Of a DNA stretch of 64,000 nt, positions 1 through 7,099 are shown in pieces. Location: contig JODP01000004.1 of assembly GCA_000719025.1 (NCBI GenBank), positions 186,001 through 250,000 on the forward strand. The letters run 5' to 3'. Under the pieces are notes generated by a model that was not told the DNA's origin, made no database searches, and saw only the letters and a program-made list of their open reading frames with translations. A program made the translations under genes and the position numbers. Numbering within the stretch: the stretch's first letter is position 1; each line of letters starts with the position of its first letter. The stretch is from Kineosporia aurantiaca JCM 3230 (GTDB lineage: Bacteria; Actinomycetota; Actinomycetes; Actinomycetales; Kineosporiaceae).

Positions 1-2
1 AT

Positions 3-989
3 TGCCTCTCTCTGCACCGCCTGGCCAGCACGCTCCTGCTGCACGGCACGGCGCCCGAGCGAACCGAGGCGGCCGCCCTGCTGATCGCGGCACAACGCGA
101 GGCGGCCCGGTTCGGCATGGTCCTGCCGACCCATCCGTTCCCGACCGGCTCCGCCACCGCGCGTCCGGCTCCGGCCGGGAGCCGGGTCGGGGTTCAGGCC
201 GGGATCCAGGTCGGCTTGCTGGGCCCGGTGGAGATCGTCGTGAACGGCTCCGCGCTCCCGGTTCCGGGTGAGCGCCGCCGGACGGTGCTGGCCGTCCTCG
301 CGCTGCACGCGGGTGAGCTCGTGGGCGCGGACCGTCTCATCGATATCGTCTGGGGGGAGGACGTCCCGCGGACGGCGGCCAACACCCTGCAGAGCCACAT
401 CTCCTTCCTGAGGCGGACTCTCGCCGGGGCGGCCCCAATCGTCAGTCATTCCCGGGGCTACCAGCTGGACATTGCCAAGGACGCGGTCGACGTCGTGCTT
501 GCCGAGCAGTTGATCGGGGCCGAGGAGGCCATGCCCCCCTCGGCCGCGACCATCGGGAGGCTGACCCGGGCGCTGGCCCTGTGGCGCGGAAAGGCGCTGG
601 AGGGCGTGCAGGAACACCCCTGGCTGGACGATCAGGCCCAGCGCCTGCGGCAGCTGCGGCTCCGCGGCGAGAAACGGCTTGCCCAGGCTCATCTCCTGCT
701 CCGACAACCCGCCCAGGCCGTCACGCTCCTGACCTCTGCCCGCCGGGAACACCCGCTGGATGAGCAACTTCACGAGTTCCTGATGCTTGCGCTCTACCGC
801 CAGGGTCTGCCCAGCCAGGCCCTGCGCGTCTTCGCGGAGCTGCGCACCGCGCTGCGGGAGGAGCTCGGGGCCAGTCCCAGCGCCGCGCTGCGCGACCTGC
901 ACACCGCGATCCTGCGTCAGGACGCCGCCCTGGACCCGCCGTTCCAGGTCGACATCAGCTCCGTTCCAGCGCCTTCCGGCAGGGTCTGA
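3..989 (+). CDS. BTAD/SARP-domain transcriptional regulator, C-terminal part (5' end outside window)
   Basis: The reading frame is open from the left edge, so the gene starts outside the window; an internal ATG at 117 is not a convincing start. The first 40 visible codons (HRLASTLLLHG, AALLIAAQREAARFGM) look like the last helix pair of a TPR-type region. A linker follows, then a winged-helix DNA-binding domain starting LLGPVEIVVNG with the recognition-helix region AANTLQSHISFLRR, then a bacterial transcriptional activation domain (BTAD: ALALWRGKALEGV, LDEQLHEFLMLALYR, ALRVFAELRTALREELG). This is the DNA-binding plus BTAD pair of SARP/AfsR-type activators. Such domains usually sit at the N-terminus; here they are C-terminal to something else. 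The protein ends shortly after the BTAD domain, so there is no downstream ATPase. The target is unknown; the lectin gene 34 bp downstream on the same strand may be co-transcribed. Confidence 0.8.
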   Translation, partial: CLSLHRLASTLLLHGTAPERTEAAALLIAAQREAARFGMVLPTHPFPTGSATARPAPAGSRVGVQAGIQVGLLGPVEIVVNGSALPVPGERRRTVLAVLALHAGELVGADRLIDIVWGEDVPRTAANTLQSHISFLRRTLAGAAPIVSHSRGYQLDIAKDAVDVVLAEQLIGAEEAMPPSAATIGRLTRALALWRGKALEGVQEHPWLDDQAQRLRQLRLRGEKRLAQAHLLLRQPAQAVTLLTSARREHPLDEQLHEFLMLALYRQGLPSQALRVFAELRTALREELGASPSAALRDLHTAILRQDAALDPPFQVDISSVPAPSGRV

Positions 990-1023
990 GACATCAGTCA
1001 GGCTCCCGAAAGGAACTCCTCCC

Positions 1024-1584
1024 ATGCAGCGAACCCTTGGCCAGACCGCCGGACGTATCGTCGCCGCGGTCCTGCTGGCCGGCGCCGCCACCCTTCCCGC
1101 GACCGCCGCCCACGCCCAGTCGGCGCCGGTCAGCCCCCGGATCGGCGGGATCTACCATGCGATCAAGAACTCCGGCAACGGGCTGTGCCTGGAGCCGGCG
1201 AACCAGTCCACCGCGGTGGGCGCGGCCATCGTCCAGGAACCGTGCGTGACCACCGGCACCGAAAGCCTCGCCCAGGGCTGGTCCTACACCCAGGTGGCGA
1301 AGAACCACTACAAGTTCGTCAACCAGCTCAGCGGTCACTGTCTCGATGCGAACACCGCCACCAACGGCGGCGCCGTGCTGCAGTGGGGCTGCGCGACGAT
1401 CAGCAACCAGGAGTTCAACACGGGCACGGCGCTGCCCGCCGTCGCCAAGATCGAGTCCCGGATCCACTGGACCGACAGTGGCTACTGCGTCGACGTCCCG
1501 GGGGCCGAGGCGACGGTCGGCCTGGCCGTGCAGATCTACAAGTGCAACGGCACCCCGGCCCAGATCTGGGTGAACGGCTTCTGA
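1024..1584 (+). CDS. Secreted ricin-type beta-trefoil lectin protein
   Basis: A 186-residue protein. The ATG at 1024 is preceded by AAAGGA about 11 bases upstream, which decides the start. Residues 1-31 form a Sec signal peptide (RIVAAVLLAGAATLPATA then AHA|Q). The rest is a single ricin-B/CBM13-like trefoil: GNGLCLEPANQS, SGHCLDANTATNGG and GYCVDVPGAEATVG are three repeats of the G-x-C-L/V-D type, and the last repeat ends with the typical Q-x-W (QIW). Paired cysteines in each repeat support an extracellular fold. It probably binds galactose- or xylan-type glycans outside the cell; no catalytic domain is attached, which is unusual but known for small actinomycete lectins. It follows the SARP-type regulator by 34 bp and is followed by a strong hairpin. 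Confidence 0.8.
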   Translation: MQRTLGQTAGRIVAAVLLAGAATLPATAAHAQSAPVSPRIGGIYHAIKNSGNGLCLEPANQSTAVGAAIVQEPCVTTGTESLAQGWSYTQVAKNHYKFVNQLSGHCLDANTATNGGAVLQWGCATISNQEFNTGTALPAVAKIESRIHWTDSGYCVDVPGAEATVGLAVQIYKCNGTPAQIWVNGF

Positions 1585-1593
1585 GCTGAACAG

Positions 1594-1622
1594 GGGGCCG
1601 GTGAGACGTTCTCACCGGCCCC
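1594..1622. terminator. Bidirectional hairpin terminator between convergent genes
   Basis: A perfect 13-bp stem (GGGGCCGGTGAGA paired with TCTCACCGGCCCC) with a 3-base CGT loop lies between the lectin gene stop (1584) and the aceB stop (1626). There is no long U tract, as is usual in GC-rich actinobacteria. Position between two convergent stops supports a terminator used from both sides. Confidence 0.75.
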
Positions 1623-1625
1623 TTC

Positions 1626-3143
1626 TCACGCCGCCTCGGCCACCCCGGGTGCTTCGGTGAGGTACTGCCCGTAGGCGTGGGAGGTGAAGAACGCGGGCAG
1701 CCGGTCGCCCAGAGCCGTGATCGCGAACAGCCCTCGCACCGCGTCCCTTCGGGCCAGCGTCTCGGTCTCGGCCAGGAGGATCTCCTGCACCTGCTCCCTC
1801 GGGAACAGCCCGTTCCGGACCCACTGCCAAACCTGACACCGCGCGATCTCCGCCGTCGCCGCGTCCTCCATCAGGCCGTTGATCGCCACCGCCCCGCTGC
1901 CCTGGAGCCACGCGTCCATGTACCGCACCGCCACCGCGATGTTCGAACGCAGGCCCGCTTCGGTGACCTCCGACCCGGCCGCGGCGAAGTTCAGCAGGTC
2001 GGGCTTGAGCACCCGGACGTCCTCGCGCAGACGCTCGATCTGGTGCGGCTTCTCACCGAGAACGGCATCGAACTCCTGCCGGCAGACCTCCACCAGACCC
2101 GGATGGGCAACCCAGGAACCGTCGAACCCGTCCGCGGCCTCACGCTGCTTGTCCTCGCTCACCTTGGCGAAAACCCCCTCGTCCGAGGAGGGAACGAACG
2201 CCGACATCCCCCCGATCGCGTGGGCACCCCGGCGGTGACAGGTCTGCACCAGCAGCTCGGTGTAGGCCCGCATGAACGGCACGGTCATCGTCAGCCGGCC
2301 GCGCTCGGGCAGGACCTGGTCGCTGAAGGTCTTGATGATGCTGAACAGGTAGTCCCAGCGCCCGGCGTTCAGGCCCGCGCAGTGCTCCCGCAGCTCGTAC
2401 AGGATCTCGTCCATCTCGAAGGCGGCCAGGATCGTCTCGATCAGCACCGTCGCCCGGATCGTGCCCTGGGGCATCCCGAGCTGACGCTGCGCCAGCACGA
2501 AAACGTCGTTCCAGAGCCGGGCCTCGAGATGGCTCTCCAGCTTCGGCAGGTAGAAGTACGGGCGGGTGCGGCCGGCGTGGGTCAGGTACAGCGCGAAGTC
2601 CACGAGCGCGGCGGGAACCGGACGACCGTCCACCCGGATGTGCTTCTCCTCCAGATGCCAGCCGCGCGGGCGGGCCACGACCGTGGCCGGGTTCTCCCCC
2701 ACCCGGTACCGCTTGCCGTTCTCGGTGAAGTCCAGCCGCCCGTTCACCGCGTCCAGCAAGGCCAGCTGCCCGCCGATCAGGTTCGCCCAGGTCGGGGACA
2801 GCGCGTCCTCGAAATCGGCCAGCCACACCTGAGCACCCGAGTTCAGCGCGTTCACGGTCATCCGCCGAGTGGGCGGCCCGGTGATCTCCACCCGCCGGTC
2901 GACCAGCCCCGGAGCCGCGCCGGCCACCGTCCATTCGCTGCTGCGCACCGCTTCGGTCTTGGGCAGGAAGCCGAGCGTCTCGTGCCCCTTGGCCAGCCGC
3001 GACAGCCGCCGCCGGCGCCGGGCCAGCAGGTGCGCCCAGTCATCGTGAAAGGCCCGGTCCAGCTGGGCGATCAGCTCCAGGGCCGCCGGGGTGAGGATCT
3101 CCGCGTGCCGCTCACCGGGTTCCGCCCAGATCTCGATCGCCAT
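1626..3143 (-). CDS. aceB: Malate synthase A
   Basis: A 505-residue protein condensing glyoxylate and acetyl-CoA to malate, the second step of the glyoxylate shunt, in the cytosol. Seen in sequence: N-terminal RHAEILTPAALELIAQL and FLPKTEAVR, the ADFEDALSPTW segment, and the family signature around IRATVLIETILAAFEMDEIL with the catalytic Arg, followed by LREHCAGLNAGRWDYLFSI. The C-terminal part has SAFVPSSDEGVFAKV and DGSWVAHPGLV. Length matches the plant/E. coli AceB (isoform A) class rather than the about 730-residue GlcB class common in mycobacteria. The ATG overlaps the aceA stop by one base (TGATG), so translation is probably coupled. Regulation is likely through the divergent RamB-type protein. 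Confidence 0.95.
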   Translation of the reverse strand: MAIEIWAEPGERHAEILTPAALELIAQLDRAFHDDWAHLLARRRRRLSRLAKGHETLGFLPKTEAVRSSEWTVAGAAPGLVDRRVEITGPPTRRMTVNALNSGAQVWLADFEDALSPTWANLIGGQLALLDAVNGRLDFTENGKRYRVGENPATVVARPRGWHLEEKHIRVDGRPVPAALVDFALYLTHAGRTRPYFYLPKLESHLEARLWNDVFVLAQRQLGMPQGTIRATVLIETILAAFEMDEILYELREHCAGLNAGRWDYLFSIIKTFSDQVLPERGRLTMTVPFMRAYTELLVQTCHRRGAHAIGGMSAFVPSSDEGVFAKVSEDKQREAADGFDGSWVAHPGLVEVCRQEFDAVLGEKPHQIERLREDVRVLKPDLLNFAAAGSEVTEAGLRSNIAVAVRYMDAWLQGSGAVAINGLMEDAATAEIARCQVWQWVRNGLFPREQVQEILLAETETLARRDAVRGLFAITALGDRLPAFFTSHAYGQYLTEAPGVAEAA

Positions 3144-4417
3144 CAGAACTGCTCCCGTTCCGTCGAGCCGGCCAGCGCGGTGGTGTCACTGGCCGGGTTG
3201 ATCACGGTGCTGACCAGGTCGAAGTAGCCGGTGCCGACCTCGCGCTGGTGCTTGGTCGCGGTGTAACCGAAGGCCTCCGCGGCGAACTCACGCTCCTGCA
3301 GGTCGACGTAGGCGGTCATCCCGGTCTCGGCGTAGCCCTGGGCCAGGGTGAACATCGAGTGGTTGAGCGCGTGGAAGCCGGCCAGGGTGATGAACTGGAA
3401 GGTGTAGCCCATATGCCCCAGCTCGCGCTGGAACTTGGCGATGGTGGCGTCGTCCAGGTGCTTGCGCCAGTTGAACGAGGGCGAGCAGTTGTAGGCCAGC
3501 ATCTGGTCCGGGTACTGCGCCTTGATCGCCTCGGCGAAGCGCCGGGCCACGTCCAGGTCGGGCTTGGAGGTCTCCATCCAGAGCAGCTCGGCGTAGGGCG
3601 CGTAGGCCAGACCGCGGGCGATGCACGGCTCGATCCCGTTGCGCGCCCGGTAGAAGCCCTCGGCCGTGCGTTCGCCGGTCACGAAGGGCCGGTCACGCTC
3701 GTCGACGTCGCTGGTCAGGAGGGTGGCGGCCTGGGCGTCGGTGCGGGCGACAATCAGCGCCGGGACGTCCGCGAGGTCGGCCGCCAGCCGGGCCGCGGTG
3801 AGCGTGCGGACATGCTGCCCGGTCGGGATCAGCACCTTGCCGCCCAGGTGGCCGCACTTCTTCTCGGAGGCCAGCTGGTCCTCCCAGTGCACCCCGGCGG
3901 CACCGGCCGCGAGCATCGCCCGCATCAGCTCGAAGGCGTTCAGGGTGCCCCCGAACCCGGCCTCCGCGTCGGCCACGATCGGGACCAGCCAGTCGATCGT
4001 GTCCTCGCCCTCGCTGTGGCTGATCTGATCGGCCCGCAGCAGCGCGTTGTTGATCCGCCGGACCACCTGGGGCACCGAGTTGGCCGGGTACAGGCTCTGG
4101 TCGGGGTAGGTCTGGCCGGACAGGTTGGCGTCCGCCGCGACCTGCCAGCCGGACAGGTAGATCGCCTTGAGCCCGGCCCGCACCTGCTGCACGGCCTGGT
4201 TGCCGGTCAGCGCGCCCAGGGCGTTCACGTAGTCACCTCGATCAGGCGAGCCGTGTAGTGAGCGCCACAACTTCTCGGCCCCACGGCGGGCCAGGGTGTG
4301 CTGCTCGACCACGCTGCCGCGCAGCCGCACCACGTCCTCGGCCGAGTAGCTGCGCTCGATGCCCTTCCAGCGCTCGTCCGAAGCCCATTGGGCGGCAAGC
4401 TGATTCGCGTCCTTCAC
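3143..4417 (-). CDS. aceA: Isocitrate lyase
   Basis: A 424-residue enzyme splitting isocitrate into glyoxylate and succinate, first step of the glyoxylate shunt. The catalytic signature KKCGHLGGK is at residues 186-194 with active-site Cys188; PIVADAEAGFGG holds the metal-binding acidic residues, and the C-terminal YNCSPSFNWRKHL block is typical. I chose the GTG at 4417 because GAGGAGG lies 5 bases upstream; the frame stays open to 4498 but the extra 27 residues (Arg/Pro-rich) have no family equivalent. The length agrees with actinobacterial Icl1 (about 428). It heads a two-gene operon with aceB and is divergent from the ramB-like gene. Confidence 0.96.
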   Translation of the reverse strand: MKDANQLAAQWASDERWKGIERSYSAEDVVRLRGSVVEQHTLARRGAEKLWRSLHGSPDRGDYVNALGALTGNQAVQQVRAGLKAIYLSGWQVAADANLSGQTYPDQSLYPANSVPQVVRRINNALLRADQISHSEGEDTIDWLVPIVADAEAGFGGTLNAFELMRAMLAAGAAGVHWEDQLASEKKCGHLGGKVLIPTGQHVRTLTAARLAADLADVPALIVARTDAQAATLLTSDVDERDRPFVTGERTAEGFYRARNGIEPCIARGLAYAPYAELLWMETSKPDLDVARRFAEAIKAQYPDQMLAYNCSPSFNWRKHLDDATIAKFQRELGHMGYTFQFITLAGFHALNHSMFTLAQGYAETGMTAYVDLQEREFAAEAFGYTATKHQREVGTGYFDLVSTVINPASDTTALAGSTEREQF

Positions 4418-4484
4418 GACGTCCTCCTCGGTTGCGGGCGGCCTGTGGTCCCACCGTCGCATCCGGGCCGGGCCCGGTCGAGGG

Positions 4485-4558
4485 CCCCAATTCGCCAATT
4501 ACGGCCAAGATTGGGGACGCCGACGGCGAAGTTGCGAACAAAAGCGGGCGGCTATCGT
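4485..4558. promoter_or_regulatory. aceA/ramB divergent control region with candidate RamB boxes and leaderless ramB promoter
   Basis: Between aceA and the divergent regulator lies an AT-richer patch. TTCGCCAA is at 4491-4498 (+) and TTCGCAAC at 4538-4531 (-); both differ by two bases from the TTTGCAAA core known for corynebacterial RamB boxes. A 7-bp inverted repeat CCCCAAT (4485-4491) and ATTGGGG (4510-4516) flanks them. TATCGT at 4553-4558 matches TANNNT and sits exactly at -12 to -7 of the regulator ATG (4565), with no Shine-Dalgarno, so that transcript is probably leaderless. Box identity is inference. Confidence 0.45.
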
Positions 4559-4564
4559 GCGTCG

Positions 4565-5950
4565 ATGGAGAAGACGTTCGCGGGACCGCGGCTGCGCCAG
4601 CTGATCGGCGACCGCCGGCTCAGCCAGGTCGAGATGGCCCGGCTGCTGGACATCTCGCCCAGCTACCTGAACCAGCTGCTGCACAACCAGCGCCCGCTCA
4701 CCGTTCCGGTCCTGCTGAAGATCACCGAGATCTTCGGCGTGGAAGCGGGTTTCTTCGCCACCGACGACACCACCCGCCTGACCGCGGAACTGCGCGACGC
4801 CCTGGCCGACCTCGGGGTGCCCACTGCGGACGCCGCTGAACTGGCCCGGCACTTCCCCGACAGCGCCCGCGCCATCACCCTGCTGCATCACCGCTACCGG
4901 CAGGCGATGGAACGGGTGACAGCGTTGTCGGGAGACCGCGAAATGCTCGCCTCCAGCCCGATGCCGCACGAGGAGGTGCGAACCTTCTTCTACCGTCACA
5001 AGAATCACTTCGCCGCCCTGGACCAGGCCGCCGAGAGCCTGGCCGCAGCCGTCGGCATTCCCCGGGAACCAGCGCAGGAGGCGCTCACCAGCCGCCTGAG
5101 CGCGCACGGCATCCGGGTCGCCCCGCTCCCCGAAAGCTCCTCCGAGCTGCATCGCTTCGACCCATCGGCCGGTGTTCTCCATCTGTCCACCCGGCTGGAC
5201 GCGGGACAGCAGGCCTTCCGCAAGGCCGGTCAACTGGCCCTCACCGAGCAGGGCGCCCTGATCACCTCACTGACCGCGGAGATCGGCAACCCGGAGGTGC
5301 GGACCCTGACCCGGGTCGGGCTGATCAACTACTTCGCCGCCGCCCTGCTCCTGCCCTATGCCGACTTCCTCACCACCGCCGAGAAGTTCCGCTACGACGT
5401 GGAACGACTGGCCGCGCACTACCGGATCGGTTTCGAGACTATCTGCCACCGTTTGTCCACCCTGCAGCGTCCCCGGGCCCGCGGCGTCCCGTTCTCGTTC
5501 ATCCGGGTCGATCGCGCCGGGAACATGTCGAAACACCAGTCCGCCAGCGGTTTCCACTTCACCCGGACCGGCGGCACCTGCCCGCTGTGGAGCATCTACG
5601 AGGCGTTCGCCGCCCCCGGCCAGGTGCTGCGCCAGATCGCGGTGATGCCGGACGGGCGCCGCTACTTCTGGATCGCCCGCACGGTCAGCCAGCGGCCGGC
5701 CCGCTACGGCGCCCCCGGCAAGCTCTTCGCCATCGGCCTGGGCTGCGAACTGCGGCACGCCGGGCGCCTGGTCTACTCGGCCGGTCTGGACCTGAGCGAC
5801 GCGGGCCCGGCCGTGCCGATCGGCCCCGGGTGCAAGACCTGTTCCCGGGACGACTGCGCGCAGCGGGCCGTGCCTCAGGTGGGCAAGGCGCTGGCGGTCG
5901 ACGAGAACCTCAGCGCCCTGGCCCCCTATCCGGTGGTCACAGCCCCCTGA
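4565..5950 (+). CDS. ramB: RamB-type short-chain fatty-acyl / acetate metabolism regulator
   Basis: A 461-residue regulator. Residues about 7-60 form an XRE helix-turn-helix (LSQVEMARLLDISPSYLNQL); the centre contains an IrrE/ImmA-like domain, and the C-terminus is the DUF2083 block with conserved cysteines (GLGCELRHAGRLVYSAG and GPGCKTCSRDDCAQRA). This architecture is that of RamB (Corynebacterium) and Rv0465c of M. tuberculosis, which control acetate and glyoxylate genes and are encoded next to icl. Position divergent to aceA-aceB supports the same role. RamB normally represses in glucose and derepresses on acetate; short-chain acyl-CoA has been proposed as effector for the family. The ATG at 4565 is preferred over an upstream extension because it starts the HTH domain and has an ideally placed -10 hexamer but no SD. 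The 3' end overlaps the convergent sedolisin gene by 14 bases. Confidence 0.88.
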   Translation: MEKTFAGPRLRQLIGDRRLSQVEMARLLDISPSYLNQLLHNQRPLTVPVLLKITEIFGVEAGFFATDDTTRLTAELRDALADLGVPTADAAELARHFPDSARAITLLHHRYRQAMERVTALSGDREMLASSPMPHEEVRTFFYRHKNHFAALDQAAESLAAAVGIPREPAQEALTSRLSAHGIRVAPLPESSSELHRFDPSAGVLHLSTRLDAGQQAFRKAGQLALTEQGALITSLTAEIGNPEVRTLTRVGLINYFAAALLLPYADFLTTAEKFRYDVERLAAHYRIGFETICHRLSTLQRPRARGVPFSFIRVDRAGNMSKHQSASGFHFTRTGGTCPLWSIYEAFAAPGQVLRQIAVMPDGRRYFWIARTVSQRPARYGAPGKLFAIGLGCELRHAGRLVYSAGLDLSDAGPAVPIGPGCKTCSRDDCAQRAVPQVGKALAVDENLSALAPYPVVTAP

Positions 5951-7097
5951 GCCGGTGCGGGCTGCCCAGCCCGGTCGGAGCGTCATAACCCGGACCGGCG
6001 GTGCACAGCGAGTTCTCGCAGTAACCGTTGCTACCGGTGGTGATGTCGGTATAGGCCTTCTTGTGGTTGTAGGCGTAGGCCGGGTCGGCCACCCGCCGGG
6101 GGTTCCCGGCCAGGCCGATCATCGCCGCCACGACCGGACTGGAGAGGCTGGTGCCGGTCAGGCCGATCCAGCCGTTGTCCGCCCCGAGACCGTAGGTGTC
6201 GTAGACCGCGAACTTCTCGTAGGCGTCCGCCACCATGGAGATGTCCGACGTTGTGCGCTTACCGCAGTCCGGCGTGTTACGGCCCTTCGGCTCGGCCACG
6301 TATCGGGAGCACCCGCTGCCACCGTGCTTCCAGGCCGTCTCCTGCCAGCCCGCCTTCTTGGTGTGGCTCAGCGTGGTGCCGCCGATCGCCCAGACACTCG
6401 ACAGCGCCGCCGGGAACGCCGGCTTGGTGTAGCCGAAGTCGCCGGAGGCCGCCAGGATCGGCACCCCGCGGTGCCGGAGGTACTTCTTCTCCAGCGCGAA
6501 CATGCCCGGGAACTCCTGGATGCCGTAACTGTTGCTGACCACGTCCGCCCCCAGCCGGACCGCGGTGGCCACGGATTCGCTCAGCACGTCCGCCTCCGGG
6601 TAGTCGGCCTCGACCAGCAGGATGTGGCAGCCCGGACAGACCGCCGAGACGGACTGGATGTCCAGGGCGGCCTCGGTGGCCCAGCCCTCGTCCGCTCGCG
6701 GGAAGTTACGGCCGCCGCGCTGGTCGACCTTACGGAAGCACTTGTTCGCGGTGGTACAGGCACCCAGCTTGAAGGTCTTGCGGTAGACCGCCAGATCCTG
6801 CTCCGCCTTCGGGTAGTCCCGCGCCACCACGATCCCGATGGTCATGCCCTGCCCGCCCTTCTTCGGCAGGCCGTACGCGGCGCGCAGATCCGCCGGAGTC
6901 AGGCCGACCCGCGGAGCGCCCGCAGCGGTGAACCCGGCCGACGGACGCAACGGCGCCCAACTGGACAGGCAGGCCACTTCACCCGGCGCGGGCTGGTTGC
7001 AGGAGGCGTGGGAGGCCGCCTGGGCCGGGCCGGGCAGCGTCACGACCAGCGCGATCAGGGTGAACAGCAGAACCAGGGGGATTCTCGGGATCTTCAC
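5937..7097 (-). CDS. Secreted S53 (sedolisin-family) serine-carboxyl peptidase without a propeptide
   Basis: A 386-residue protein with a Sec signal peptide (residues 1-28, PLVLLFTLIALVVT then AQA). The catalytic set of sedolisins is visible: Glu142 and Asp146 in TEAALD, oxyanion Asp220 in AASGDFG, and Ser317 in TGTSLSSP; the C-terminal calcium-site region reads YTDITTGSNGYC and AGPGYDAPTGLGSP. Known S53 enzymes are made with a 150-200 residue activation domain before the catalytic domain; here the catalytic domain starts within about 40 residues of the signal cleavage site, so that prodomain is missing. Several extra cysteine pairs suggest disulfides. The GTG at 7097 has GGAG 7 bases upstream, inside the end of the preceding gene whose stop is 2 bases away, so the two form one operon. 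Confidence 0.85.
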   Translation of the reverse strand: MKIPRIPLVLLFTLIALVVTLPGPAQAASHASCNQPAPGEVACLSSWAPLRPSAGFTAAGAPRVGLTPADLRAAYGLPKKGGQGMTIGIVVARDYPKAEQDLAVYRKTFKLGACTTANKCFRKVDQRGGRNFPRADEGWATEAALDIQSVSAVCPGCHILLVEADYPEADVLSESVATAVRLGADVVSNSYGIQEFPGMFALEKKYLRHRGVPILAASGDFGYTKPAFPAALSSVWAIGGTTLSHTKKAGWQETAWKHGGSGCSRYVAEPKGRNTPDCGKRTTSDISMVADAYEKFAVYDTYGLGADNGWIGLTGTSLSSPVVAAMIGLAGNPRRVADPAYAYNHKKAYTDITTGSNGYCENSLCTAGPGYDAPTGLGSPHRLRGL

Positions 7098-7099
7098 GC

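Noticed and set aside
994..1467. Minus-strand open frame opposite the lectin gene
   Set aside because: The lectin on the plus strand has signal peptide, SD and trefoil repeats; the antisense frame has none.
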